The translations under genes were made by a program, and so were the position numbers. Below, piece by piece: positions 8,451-16,597 of a stretch of 64,000 nt of DNA (the first letter of the stretch is position 1; every line of letters begins with the position of its first letter). The notes beneath the pieces are model-generated. The model saw nothing but the letters and a program-made list of their open reading frames with translations. It was not told the DNA's origin and made no database searches. Source of the DNA: DATJFQ01 sp035492775 (GTDB taxonomy: Bacteria > Acidobacteriota > Vicinamibacteria > Vicinamibacterales > 2-12-FULL-66-21); NCBI GenBank assembly GCA_035492775.1, contig DATJIW010000075.1:72654-136653 (forward strand), read 5' to 3'.

Positions 8451-9290
8451 GTGAAAATCGCACTCGTTCAGCAGCACGCCACCCCCGACAAAGCCGCGAA
8501 CGTCGCTCGAGGCCTCGAAGCCGTCGATCTCGCCGCGGCAGCCGGAGCGTCGGTCGCCATATTCGCGGAACTGGCCTTCGAACGCTTTCATCCACAGCGA
8601 CCGGCAAGCGGCGCGTTCCTCGACCTTGCCGAATCGATACCCGGGCCGACAACGGAAGCGTTCTGCGACCGCGCCCGGCGCCACGGCATTGTCATCGTCC
8701 TGAACCTTTACGAGCGCTCCGGCGCGCGCGCCTACGATTGCTCTCCCGTCATCGACGCGGACGGCCGGCTGCTCGGGCGCACGCGCATGATCCACATCAC
8801 GGACTATGCGTGCTTTCACGAGCAGGGCTACTACACGCCTGGCGATACGGGAGCTCCGGTCTACGATACGCGGGCCGGGCGGATCGGCGTGGCGATCTGT
8901 TACGACCGGCATTATCCCGAGTACATGCGGGCGCTGGCAGTGGCTGGCGCAGACCTCGTCGCGGTACCGCAGGCGGGAGCCGCCGGCGAGTGGCCCGAAG
9001 GGCTGTACGAAGCCGAAATGCGTGTGGCGGCGTTTCAGAATGGATACTACGTCGCGCTCTGCAACAGGGTCGGCACCGAAGAGTGCCTCACGTTCGCGGG
9101 TGAGAGCTTCGTAAGCGCTCCGAACGGCCAGGTGATCGCACGGGCCCCGGAAGCCGAAGACACGGTTCTGTACTCCGAGATCGATCTGTCGTCTGCGGCG
9201 CGTTCGCACGCACGCCGCTTGTTCCTCCGGGACCGGCGTCCAGAGCTTTACGCCGACTGGGTGCAGCCGCCCGTCGGAGCGCGTTCGTGA
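8451..9290 (+). CDS. Nitrilase-superfamily carbon-nitrogen hydrolase with atypical triad
   Basis: 279 residues of the CN-hydrolase fold, closest in look to N-carbamoylputrescine amidase and beta-ureidopropionase. Catalytic Glu40 (FAELAFERF) and nucleophile Cys150 (VAICYDRHYPEY) are clear. The segment that normally carries the catalytic lysine (RKxHI) reads GRTRMIHITDY, placing Met113 where Lys is expected. The rest of the site, including the second Glu in PEGLYEAEMRVAAFQNG, looks normal. The GTG start is 6 nt after a TAAGAT sequence. It overlaps the next gene by 4 bp, forming a three-gene operon with a lipocalin-like protein and a lipoprotein. Substrate unknown; activity uncertain. Confidence 0.88.
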   Translation: MKIALVQQHATPDKAANVARGLEAVDLAAAAGASVAIFAELAFERFHPQRPASGAFLDLAESIPGPTTEAFCDRARRHGIVIVLNLYERSGARAYDCSPVIDADGRLLGRTRMIHITDYACFHEQGYYTPGDTGAPVYDTRAGRIGVAICYDRHYPEYMRALAVAGADLVAVPQAGAAGEWPEGLYEAEMRVAAFQNGYYVALCNRVGTEECLTFAGESFVSAPNGQVIARAPEAEDTVLYSEIDLSSAARSHARRLFLRDRRPELYADWVQPPVGARS

Positions 9291-9703
9291 CGGACCGGCT
9301 GGTCGGCACGTGGCGTCTCGTCGCATACGAAACCGTCGACGCCTCGGGCCGGCGCGGAAAACCGTATGGCGATGCGGTCGGCCGCCTCACGTACGACGAG
9401 CGCGGCAACATGTCGGGTCAGGTCATGCGTCCTGACCGTGGACGTGTGGAAATCGGCAAAGGCGACGCGCAGCAGGTGCGCGCGGCCTACGTGGGATACA
9501 TCGCGTACTTCGGAACGTACGAGGTGGATCCCTCGAACGCGCGCGTGACCCATCATGTGCACGGTTCTCTGAACCCCGCATGGGTAGGAGGCGATCAGGT
9601 GCGCGACATGCGCTTCGACGGAGACCGGCTCGTTCTGAGCACGCAGGTCACGAAGGGCACGGGCCAGCAGATCGTGCATACGCTCACGTGGGAGCGATGC
9701 TGA
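9287..9703 (+). CDS. Lipocalin-like domain protein
   Basis: 138 residues. LVGTWRLVAYETVDASGR at the N-terminus, then GRLTYDERGNMSGQVMRP, YVGYIAYFGTYEVD and a closing LTWER form the signature of the Lipocalin_5 family of small beta-barrels. No signal peptide, so probably cytoplasmic. Begins with GTG inside the stop of the nitrilase gene (GTGA), so the two are translationally coupled; the following gene starts inside its last codons. Ligand unknown. The family often occurs next to small-molecule modifying enzymes. Confidence 0.8.
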   Translation: MTDRLVGTWRLVAYETVDASGRRGKPYGDAVGRLTYDERGNMSGQVMRPDRGRVEIGKGDAQQVRAAYVGYIAYFGTYEVDPSNARVTHHVHGSLNPAWVGGDQVRDMRFDGDRLVLSTQVTKGTGQQIVHTLTWERC

Positions 9704-10152
9704 GGCGCGCCGCGCGGCTGTGGCTGTGCGCACTATCGGCGCTTGTCGCCGCATGTGCGGGCGTCCGCAGCGAGAGCGACGTGTTCGCCACGCTGCAGGA
9801 AGCCAAGGCCGCGGGGGCGATCGATCGAGGCTGGGTGCCGGCCGGTCTTCCAGACGGGACGACGGATCTTCGAGACGCCCACGTGCCGGCAGGAACGCAC
9901 TGGGGGCTCTTCTCGTTTCCTCCATCCGACGCTGCACCGTTGCACGCGCTGCTCGCCGACGAGATCACGGCGTCGCCGCCGCCCTGCAATCCACCCGGTC
10001 GATTCGAATGGTGGCCGCGTCTGCTGCGGACGCCCATCAACCTCGACACCGCACACCAAATCGGACTGCGCCTCTATAGGTCGCGCGACGCGCGGCGCGT
10101 GTTTGCCATCAATTGGAATCAGGGCATGGGATATTACTGGAGCTTGCAATAA
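9697..10152 (+). CDS. Small predicted lipoprotein
   Basis: 151 residues. The ATG at 9697 overlaps the preceding stop by 7 bp and opens a signal sequence RRAARLWLCALSALVAAC with a lipobox (LVAAC), so the mature protein should start at Cys and be lipid-anchored. The mature part has FATLQEAKAAGAIDRGWVPAGLPDGTTDLRDAH and a closing region with two Trp and Tyr-rich YYWSL. I do not recognise a named family beyond a short hypothetical lipoprotein with a YrpD-like WVP motif. Third gene of the nitrilase/lipocalin operon. Its stop codon lies within a heptanucleotide repeat. Confidence 0.7.
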   Translation: MLRRAARLWLCALSALVAACAGVRSESDVFATLQEAKAAGAIDRGWVPAGLPDGTTDLRDAHVPAGTHWGLFSFPPSDAAPLHALLADEITASPPPCNPPGRFEWWPRLLRTPINLDTAHQIGLRLYRSRDARRVFAINWNQGMGYYWSLQ

Positions 10153-10182
10153 CTCCCAACTCCCAATTCCCAACTCCCAATT
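10151..10182. repeat. Heptanucleotide repeat array (AACTCCC/AATTCCC)
   Basis: Four tandem heptamers (AACTCCC, AACTCCC, AATTCCC, AACTCCC) and a partial fifth, starting in the stop codon of the lipoprotein gene. The same heptamer recurs at 12299-12336 on the other side of the leucine-rich-repeat gene. Confidence 0.9.
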
Positions 10183-10203
10183 AATCAATCGTCTCGCGAA
10201 GGG

Positions 10204-12123
10204 TCACTCATAAGAGACGTCGACGCCTGGCGGGAATGCCTGCACGACGGCTGGTGTGAGACGTCGGCCGGAGACGCGCAGCTCGCGGAGCTGCGGGAGA
10301 CGCGTCAGCCGCGCGACGCCTGCGTCGGTCAGGCCATGACAGGCATCGAACGTGATGCGCTCGAGCGTCTGCATCCGCGACAGAATCTCCGGCGTGTGGT
10401 CGGTGATGGTCGTGTAGCTGTTGAAGTAGTGCCGCAGGTGCATGCCGCTGATGTAGTCGGTCGCGCGGTCCGTCGTGTCGCGACAGTACATCAGGATCAG
10501 CGACTCCAGCCGGTCGCACTTCGCAATGTGGCGATAGCCTTCGTCCGGGACATCCATCGGCATGAGCTCCCGGAGCGCCGGATACGACGGAAGCGTTGCC
10601 AGGCCGGCGTCGTCCACGTTCAGACAGCTCACTGAAAGGCCCTGGAGCGCGGGCATCTCGGCCAGCGCCGCGAAGCCGCGCCGCCGCAGGTTGTGGCAGC
10701 GGCGGCCCCAGATGTATTCGAGCGAGCGCGAGCGCGCCAGCGCGATGAATCCCTCGTCGCCCGCCGTGGTGTCCTGTGCGCTGAGCGCGCGCAGCTTCGG
10801 CATCGCCGCGATCGCCGGCATCCAGTCGTCCTTTGCGTCAACGCTGAGGACGGTGAGGTTCGACAGCTCGATCAGCGGTTCGAGGCCCGCTGCCGTGAGC
10901 CGCAGGCGGCTGTCGTCCAGATCGAGGGAGAACAGTCCGTTCAAGTCGCGCAAGGCCTTCATGCCCTCGTCTGTGAACGGGCCGCGAAGCGAGAGATGGT
11001 TGGGCAGCAGACGCTCGCCAAGGAGCGACAGGCGCGCCTCCCGGCCGTGCCATCTCTCGAAATGGGGAAACTCGCGCAGGACCGCAAGTCCGGCGTCTGT
11101 GACGCCGATGCCGCTCGTGAACTCACGCAGGCGCGGCTTCCCTGCGAGCGCACGGATGGCGCCGTCGCCGGTATCGGTCCACGACAGGTTCACTGCTTCG
11201 AGGGCGTCGCAGCGTGCGAGGTGTGCGACACCCGTGTCGGTGATCCTCGTCCCCGACAGCGAAAGCCATCGCAGTGAGGGGAGTTGCGGCAGGACCTCGA
11301 GCGCACGGCCGGTGATGGCGGTACCGCTCAAGTCGAGCCGCTCGATGCGCGTCGCGCCCGCGAGATGCACCACTCCCTCGTCGGTGACAGCCCGTGATCC
11401 GCCCAGCATCAGCCCGGCGACGCTGCCCGCGGCCGCGATCCGAGCGAGCGCGGCGTCGGTCATCTGGCCGTGCGCATGGAGTTCGGCGTCCGGATGCGAG
11501 GCGAGGGACGCGAGCATCGAGTCCCAGTCGCGGGACCGTGCGATTGCTCTCCCGCGCGATGATGCGCCGTGCGGCATCAGCTCGATCGGTTTTGCCGCGT
11601 CGAGAAGGGCCGCCGGCGTCGAGGAGGTGAACCGGCGGACCTCGTCCCAACTGGCGAAGCCATGCTCGACCGCGACGAGATACCGTGCGTCATCGATCGT
11701 GATCTCGACGTCGTCTCCGGGGTGTGCCGCACGCTTGCCGAGGTCCAGCTGGACGTACGTGCGCATCGCGGACCATGCACGGCGGTGCCAGGTGTAGCCG
11801 TAGTGGCGCTCCATGGCTTCTGGAGTGCCGGTGCGATAGGCCTCGAGCAGTGCCTCTGCCGCGGCTTCGTAACGTGCGAGCGAGCGTTCACTTTTCGTTC
11901 GTCGGGCGGCAACCGCTACGGCGAGATCCGCCCAACCGTCGAAGCCGTGTTCACGGGCGAGTGCATGCTGCACGTCCCGCAGCGTCGGCGATGGCCGGCA
12001 AAGGGGGAGAGCTCGTGCGAGCCGATCGTGTGCGGCGCTGTCGCCGGCACGCAGCCGCTTCAGCCAGCGGCGCGCTTCGTTCTTGAGACTGTCGAGACTC
12101 AGGCGCGGGGATCCGTCAGCCAT
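10204..12123 (-). CDS. Leucine-rich-repeat protein
   Basis: 639 residues. An N-terminal region of about 200 residues (LKNEARRWLKRLRAGD, LRDVQHALAREHGFDGWADL) is a module often found before ankyrin or LRR repeats in acidobacterial proteins; it contains two GF.SW/GFDGW segments. From about 210 to the C-terminus there are roughly 16 LRRs of the 24-residue type (MTDAALARIAAAGSVAGLML, ITDTGVAHLARCDALEAVNL). No signal peptide or membrane segment, so presumably cytoplasmic, in protein-protein interactions. The start has GGAAGGTG upstream. Partner unknown. It is isolated from neighbours and bracketed by the same heptamer arrays. Confidence 0.88.
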   Translation of the reverse strand: MADGSPRLSLDSLKNEARRWLKRLRAGDSAAHDRLARALPLCRPSPTLRDVQHALAREHGFDGWADLAVAVAARRTKSERSLARYEAAAEALLEAYRTGTPEAMERHYGYTWHRRAWSAMRTYVQLDLGKRAAHPGDDVEITIDDARYLVAVEHGFASWDEVRRFTSSTPAALLDAAKPIELMPHGASSRGRAIARSRDWDSMLASLASHPDAELHAHGQMTDAALARIAAAGSVAGLMLGGSRAVTDEGVVHLAGATRIERLDLSGTAITGRALEVLPQLPSLRWLSLSGTRITDTGVAHLARCDALEAVNLSWTDTGDGAIRALAGKPRLREFTSGIGVTDAGLAVLREFPHFERWHGREARLSLLGERLLPNHLSLRGPFTDEGMKALRDLNGLFSLDLDDSRLRLTAAGLEPLIELSNLTVLSVDAKDDWMPAIAAMPKLRALSAQDTTAGDEGFIALARSRSLEYIWGRRCHNLRRRGFAALAEMPALQGLSVSCLNVDDAGLATLPSYPALRELMPMDVPDEGYRHIAKCDRLESLILMYCRDTTDRATDYISGMHLRHYFNSYTTITDHTPEILSRMQTLERITFDACHGLTDAGVARLTRLPQLRELRVSGRRLTPAVVQAFPPGVDVSYE

Positions 12124-12298
12124 GACACCTTCCTCCGTAACGCCCGACGTCCGCTGAGTTCAGGCAGGAGAAAGGCCGACCTGCGATCCGCCTTCTGGAG
12201 TTGGGTGGGAGAATTCCCTTGCCGCGGACAGGAGGCGCCCCAATGCGCGCTTCGACGATTGTGATCACAGTCGGGTCACAGCGTCAATTGATGCCTTG

Positions 12299-12336
12299 TT
12301 CCCAACTCCCAACTCCCAACTCCCAATTCCCAATTT
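12299..12336. repeat. Heptanucleotide repeat array (AACTCCC/AATTCCC)
   Basis: Three AACTCCC units, one AATTCCC and partial units, the same heptamer family as at 10151. Lies in the 418-bp gene-free stretch between the LRR gene and tRNA-Phe; the first 175 bp of that stretch (12124-12298) show no gene. Confidence 0.9.
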
Positions 12337-12339
12337 GGC

Positions 12340-12533
12340 TGCAAGCCCGCGGCGGAGCGGCGTCGGCGGAGCCGACCGTGAGCACAGGGGGCGCGGGAAG
12401 GGAAAGGGACGGGCGCGAGCGAAGTCGACGCGCGCCTGCGGCCGCAAGCCCGCGGCGGAGCGCAGTCGGCGGAGCCGACCGCGGGCGCGCAGCGAGCGCG
12501 GGGAATGGAAAGGGGACCCGCGCGAGCGAAGTC
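12340..12533. repeat. Two imperfect direct repeats with an internal hairpin
   Basis: Copies at about 12340-12425 and 12442-12533, offset by 102 bp, share GCAAGCCCGCGGCGGAGCG, the small hairpin GTCGGC-GGA-GCCGAC, purine-rich GGAAAGGG-like runs and an end GCGCGAGCGAAGTC. They do not encode a plausible protein. They look like a dispersed GC-rich intergenic repeat next to the tRNA gene. Confidence 0.8.
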
Positions 12534-12541
12534 TAAGAAGG

Positions 12542-12614
<73 letters not shown>

Positions 12615-12713
12615 ACGAAGAGTCGCTGACGGGCAGAACCCCGATCATACCAAATCGTTCGCGTGGTCCGTCAGCGGTTGCCGTCAGACCGTCAGCGGTT
12701 GTCGCGGTTGGAA

Positions 12714-12739
12714 TACGGCGGCCCACAGCGGCCGCCGTA
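12714..12739 (-). terminator. Probable recA terminator hairpin
   Basis: Perfect 10-bp arms TACGGCGGCC (12714-12723) and GGCCGCCGTA (12730-12739) with a 6-nt loop, 10 bp past the recA stop codon. The T tract on the minus strand is weak (TATTCC). Confidence 0.6.
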
Positions 12740-12748
12740 CGACGACTC

Positions 12749-13777
12749 TTACACGGCGACTTCTTCGGTGACGAGGCCGAGTTCTTTGCGCACCTTGGCT
12801 TCGATCGAGCGGAAGATCTCCGGATTGTCCTTCAGGAATTGCTTGACGTTCTCGCGGCCCTGACCAAGACGCTCGCCGCTGTACGCGAACCACGTCCCGC
12901 TCTTTTCGACGATCTTCCGATCGACGGCGAGATCCAGCAGGTCGCCTTCGCGCGAGATGCCTTCGCCGTACATGACGTCGAACTCCGCTTCGCGGAATGG
13001 CGGCGCAACCTTGTTCTTCACGATCTTCACGCGCGTGCGCCCGCCAACCACCGTATCGCCATCCTTGATGGCGCCGATGCGCCGGATATCGACCCGCACC
13101 GATGCGTAGAACTTCAGTGCGCGTCCGCCGGTCGTCGTTTCGGGATTGCCGAACATCACGCCGATCTTCTCGCGGAGCTGGTTGATGAAGATGAGGCACG
13201 TTTTCGACTTCGACACGACGCCCGTCAGCTTGCGGAGCGCCTGCGACATGAGCCGCGCCTGCAGGCCCACCTGCGCATCGCCCATCTCGCCCTCGATTTC
13301 GGCGCGCGGCACCAGCGCGGCGACCGAGTCCACGACCACGACGTCGACGCCGCCGGAGCGCACGAGCACTTCGACGATCTCGAGCGCCTGTTCGCCGTTG
13401 TCCGGCTGCGAGACGAGCAGGTTTTCGAGGTCGACGCCGAGCTTCCGGGCATACTGCGCGTCGAGCGCATGCTCCGCGTCGACGAACGCGGCCATGCCGC
13501 CGCCCTTCTGCGCCTCGGCAATCACCTGTAGCGCCAGCGTCGTTTTGCCGGACGATTCCGGCCCGAAGATCTCGATGACGCGGCCGCGTGGCATGCCGCC
13601 GATGCCCAGGGCGTAATCGAGGCTGACGGAGCCCGTCGAGATCGCGGGAATCTGGGCGACAACGTCCTTTGCGCCAAGCCGCATGATCGAGCCCTTGCCG
13701 AACTGTTTTTCAATCTGCCCGACGGCCATCTCGATGGCCTTCTGGCGCTCGCGGTCGTTCCGATCGTCTACTGCCAT
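12749..13777 (-). CDS. recA: Recombinase RecA
   Basis: 342 residues, the normal RecA length. Walker A GPESSGKTT (72-80), Walker B VVVVDSVAAL, loop L1 region EGEMGDAQVGLQARLMSQALRKLTG-type sequence, L2 region FGNPETTTGG and the acidic C-terminus are all standard. RecA forms ATP-dependent filaments on single-stranded DNA for homologous recombination and triggers LexA self-cleavage in the SOS response. The ATG at 13777 has GGAG 4 nt upstream; an in-frame extension to 13909 runs through the promoter and is rejected. A strong promoter and candidate operator are described separately. Confidence 0.99.
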   Translation of the reverse strand: MAVDDRNDRERQKAIEMAVGQIEKQFGKGSIMRLGAKDVVAQIPAISTGSVSLDYALGIGGMPRGRVIEIFGPESSGKTTLALQVIAEAQKGGGMAAFVDAEHALDAQYARKLGVDLENLLVSQPDNGEQALEIVEVLVRSGGVDVVVVDSVAALVPRAEIEGEMGDAQVGLQARLMSQALRKLTGVVSKSKTCLIFINQLREKIGVMFGNPETTTGGRALKFYASVRVDIRRIGAIKDGDTVVGGRTRVKIVKNKVAPPFREAEFDVMYGEGISREGDLLDLAVDRKIVEKSGTWFAYSGERLGQGRENVKQFLKDNPEIFRSIEAKVRKELGLVTEEVAV

Positions 13778-13832
13778 GGCGCTCCTTCTACGATCTGCCT
13801 GTGTGGTGTCCCGAACCCTCGGGCGGTGCCTC

Positions 13833-13861
13833 ATTCTAGAGTCGTGCCCGGCCGCTGTCAA
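13833..13861 (-). promoter_or_regulatory. recA promoter
   Basis: Minus strand: perfect -35 TTGACA (13861-13856), 17-bp spacer, -10 TAGAAT (13838-13833, 5 of 6). The predicted transcription start near 13826 leaves a leader of about 50 nt that includes the GGAG ribosome binding site. Confidence 0.8.
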
Positions 13862-13947
13862 GCGAAAGTCGATCTGCTTGTGTGGCTTAGTGTGTAATAA
13901 CTCAGTCACTTACGACGCCATGAGACTTTCGCCTCAATTGCGAAAGT
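13862..13947. promoter_or_regulatory. Candidate recA operator half-sites
   Basis: An 8-bp inverted repeat, ACTTTCGC (13925-13932) and GCGAAAGT (13940-13947) with a 7-bp centre, lies about 63 bp upstream of the recA -35. A third copy of the half-site (13862-13869) abuts the -35 box exactly. Such placement suggests an SOS-type repressor, but the local LexA motif is not known from this window. Confidence 0.45.
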
Positions 13948-13997
13948 GTGCAGATTCTTCACTCACGGGCGCGGTCGTGATCGTTGGTTTTTGAAGA

Positions 13998-14486
13998 CTA
14001 CCGTGTTGCGCTGACAGGGCGGGTCACACGGACCACGACCCACGCGAGCGGCAGCAGCAGCACGAGTTCAACGGCGAGTGCCACCACATTGAAGTAGATG
14101 AATCGTCCGCCGAGCCAGTATTGCCGCGAGACGGACGGGAAGATCGCGATCGGCGAACGGTAATACGCCCCGTTGAACGGCCAGAGTGCAGGGATGCCCA
14201 GCGGCGGCCACGAGTCGGCTCCGAGCCAGTCGAGCAGGACGTGCGATCCCCACGCCGCAGCGCCCGCAGCGGCCCATTTCGGCGATCGGGTCAGGGCGAA
14301 CGTGACGAGTCCGGCCAGGAGAGCAACGCCCACACTGTGGGAGATCCCGCGATGCGCCCCAACGAGGAGGTCGAGATCCGCTGCCGCGCCCATGGCCGCA
14401 AGGACCCAGAGCGCCCTTCGCGAGCGGCCCGTGATGGGCACGCCCGCCGCGATTGCACCCAGCGCGTGCCCGACGGGAGACGGCAT
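13998..14486 (-). CDS. YdjM-like membrane-bound metal-dependent hydrolase (DUF457)
   Basis: 162 residues. The family hallmarks are visible: MPSPVGHALGAIAAG at the start, DLDLLVGAHRGISHSVG with metal-binding Asp/His, and SHVLLDWLGADSWPP, plus four membrane segments. These inner-membrane proteins resemble phospholipase C-like hydrolases, but no substrate is established. In E. coli the family member YdjM is controlled by LexA; here the gene is immediately upstream of recA, in the same direction, but recA has its own promoter. It follows the hydroxyacyl-CoA dehydrogenase gene by 10 bp and is probably cotranscribed with it. Confidence 0.85.
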   Translation of the reverse strand: MPSPVGHALGAIAAGVPITGRSRRALWVLAAMGAAADLDLLVGAHRGISHSVGVALLAGLVTFALTRSPKWAAAGAAAWGSHVLLDWLGADSWPPLGIPALWPFNGAYYRSPIAIFPSVSRQYWLGGRFIYFNVVALAVELVLLLPLAWVVVRVTRPVSATR

Positions 14487-14496
14487 CGGTTGTCTT

Positions 14497-15360
14497 TCAG
14501 TAGCGGTAAAACCCTTTGCCTGACTTGCGGCCGAGGTGACCGGCCGCGACCATCCGCCGCAGCAGCGGGCAGGGGCGATACTTCGGATCGCCGAAACCCT
14601 CGTGCAGCACGTTGAGGATCGCCAGGCACACATCCAGGCCGATGAAGTCCGCGAGCGTGAGCGGTCCCATCGGGTGATTCATCCCGAGCTTCATGACCGT
14701 GTCGATCGCCTCGGCGGTCCCGACGCCTTCCATGAGCGCAAAGATCGCTTCGTTGATCATCGGCATCAACACGCGGTTCGCGATAAACCCGGGATAGTCG
14801 TTCGCTTCGACCGCCGTTTTGTTCAGGCGGATGCACAATTCGGTCGCCGTCAGCATCGATGTCGCCGACGTCGCCTGGCCGCGGACGATCTCCACGAGCG
14901 CCATCAGCGGCACCGGATTCATGAAGTGCATGCCGAGCACTTTGTCGGGTCGCTTCGTTGCGGCCGCGAGCACGGTGATGGAGATCGACGACGTGTTCGA
15001 CGTCAGCATGACGTCCGGCCGGGTGACGGAATCCAGCCACTCGAACACCGATCGTTTCGCATGAACGTCTTCGGCGATCGCTTCGACGACGTAATCGACA
15101 TCCGCGAACGCCTGCAGGTCCGAGCCCATCGTGATGCGTCCGAGCGCCGCGTCGCGATCCGTCGCGGAAAGTTTCCCCTTTTCGACGAAGCGGGCGAGAC
15201 TTCTTTCGATCGTGGTCCGCGCACGCTCGAGCGCCGCGGGAATCGCGTCGCACAGCCGCACGTCGAATCCGGCTTGCGCAAACACCTGCGCGATCCCGTT
15301 CCCCATGGTCCCGGCGCCGACGACGCCGACCTTCGCGATCGCAGGTTTTGGTTCAGTCAT
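14497..15360 (-). CDS. 3-hydroxybutyryl-CoA dehydrogenase
   Basis: 287 residues. N-terminal Rossmann motif VGVVGAGTMGNGIAQVFA (about 10-27), catalytic His in GMHFMNPVPLMALVEIV, and the C-terminal HCDH helical domain with YPGFIANRVLMPMINEA and MNHPMGPLTLADFIGLD. It oxidises (S)-3-hydroxyacyl-CoA to 3-oxoacyl-CoA with NAD+, or the reverse. The adjacent thiolase gene 30 bp upstream supplies the next or previous step, so the pair serves short-chain beta-oxidation, butyrate or acetoacetyl-CoA metabolism. Length and motifs match Hbd/PaaH-type monofunctional enzymes. Confidence 0.95.
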   Translation of the reverse strand: MTEPKPAIAKVGVVGAGTMGNGIAQVFAQAGFDVRLCDAIPAALERARTTIERSLARFVEKGKLSATDRDAALGRITMGSDLQAFADVDYVVEAIAEDVHAKRSVFEWLDSVTRPDVMLTSNTSSISITVLAAATKRPDKVLGMHFMNPVPLMALVEIVRGQATSATSMLTATELCIRLNKTAVEANDYPGFIANRVLMPMINEAIFALMEGVGTAEAIDTVMKLGMNHPMGPLTLADFIGLDVCLAILNVLHEGFGDPKYRPCPLLRRMVAAGHLGRKSGKGFYRY

Positions 15361-15390
15361 GGATCGACCTGATTCGGAAGCCGAACGCCG

Positions 15391-16572
15391 TTACGGTCGC
15401 TCGACGGCGAGTGCGACGCCGTTGCCGCCGCCGAGACACAGCGACGCGATGCCGCGCTTCAGGCCGCGATGCCGCAGGGCGTAGAGCAACGTCGTCAGCA
15501 CCCGCGCGCCGCTGGCGCCGATCGGATGGCCGAGGGCGACGGCACCACCGTTGACGTTGACTTTCTGCGCGTCAATCCCGAGTTCTCCGAGCACGGCAAC
15601 CAGTTGCACCGAGAACGCCTCGTTGATCTCGAACAGATCCACATCCGCGAGATTCCACCTGGCTTTAGCGGCGACCTTGCGAACGGCTTCGACGGGCGTC
15701 ATCAGCACGAGCTTCGGCGGCAGGCCGCTCGTCGCCTGTGCGACGATGCGCGCCATCGGTTGGACTCCCAACGCCGACGCCTTGTCGGCCCCCATCACGA
15801 CGAGCGCCGCGGCGCCATCGTTGACCCCCGGCGCGTTGCCGGCAGTCACCGTCCCTGTCTTGGAGAAGGCGGGCTTCAGTGCGGCGAGGGCGGCGAGGTT
15901 CGTATCTTCCCGGATCGCTTCGTCGCGATCGACGAGCAGCGGTGCCCCCTTCTTCTGCGGGACTTCGACCGGAACGATCTCGTCCTTGAACCGGCCCTCA
16001 CGCGTCGCGGCTGCGGCCCTTCGATGGCTCTCGACCGCGTACTGGTCCTGCGCTTCGCGGCCGACGTGGTACGTCTCCGCGACGTGCTCGCCGGTCATGC
16101 CCATATGACACTGCTCGAACGAGCACCACAGCCCGTCGTTGATCATCGAATCCACGATGGTGCCGTTGCCCATACGCAAACCCTCGCGGACGCGCGAGAG
16201 GAGATACGGCGTGTTGCTCATCGACTCCATGCCGCCGGCGACGGCGATATCGATATCACCTGTTGCGATGCCCTGCGCCGCCAGCATCACGGCCTTGAGT
16301 CCACTGCCGCATACCTTGTTGATCGTTACGGCCGCGACGTGGTCGGGGAGTCCACCGTTGAGCGCGGCCTGGCGCGCGGGGTTCTGTCCCTCGCCGGCCG
16401 TCACGACGTTCCCCATGATGCATTCGTCGATTGTCGAGGGGTCGATGCCGGCGCGACGGACCGCCTCCCGCACGGCGATCGCGCCAAGCTGGGGCGCCGT
16501 AAAGCCTTTCAACCCGCCGAGAAATTTGCCCGTGGCCGTCCGGGCGGCAGAAACAATTACCGCATCACGCAT
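15391..16572 (-). CDS. Acetyl-CoA C-acetyltransferase (thiolase)
   Basis: 393 residues, standard for thiolase II. Acyl-binding Cys88 in NKVCGSGLKAV, His349 in ALGHPIGASG and Cys379 in SLCLGGGNGVAL form the catalytic set. It condenses two acetyl-CoA or cleaves acetoacetyl-CoA. The ATG at 16572 (MRDAVIVSAARTATGKF) is the family start; upstream in-frame sequence belongs to the DUF721 gene in another frame. It stands 30 bp before the hydroxyacyl-CoA dehydrogenase gene and 25 bp after the DciA-like gene, so the four genes from 16885 to 13998 may form one transcription unit. Confidence 0.96.
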   Translation of the reverse strand: MRDAVIVSAARTATGKFLGGLKGFTAPQLGAIAVREAVRRAGIDPSTIDECIMGNVVTAGEGQNPARQAALNGGLPDHVAAVTINKVCGSGLKAVMLAAQGIATGDIDIAVAGGMESMSNTPYLLSRVREGLRMGNGTIVDSMINDGLWCSFEQCHMGMTGEHVAETYHVGREAQDQYAVESHRRAAAATREGRFKDEIVPVEVPQKKGAPLLVDRDEAIREDTNLAALAALKPAFSKTGTVTAGNAPGVNDGAAALVVMGADKASALGVQPMARIVAQATSGLPPKLVLMTPVEAVRKVAAKARWNLADVDLFEINEAFSVQLVAVLGELGIDAQKVNVNGGAVALGHPIGASGARVLTTLLYALRHRGLKRGIASLCLGGGNGVALAVERP

Positions 16573-16597
16573 ATGACCGGGATGTCCGTTCCTCTGA

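Noticed and set aside
12260..12269. Palindrome TGTGATCACA as a CRP site
   Set aside because: CRP sites need 6 bp between the half-sites; here the halves abut, and no promoter is adjacent.
13777..13909. In-frame N-terminal extension of recA to 13909
   Set aside because: It would run through the TTGACA-17-TAGAAT promoter and give a non-family N-terminus.
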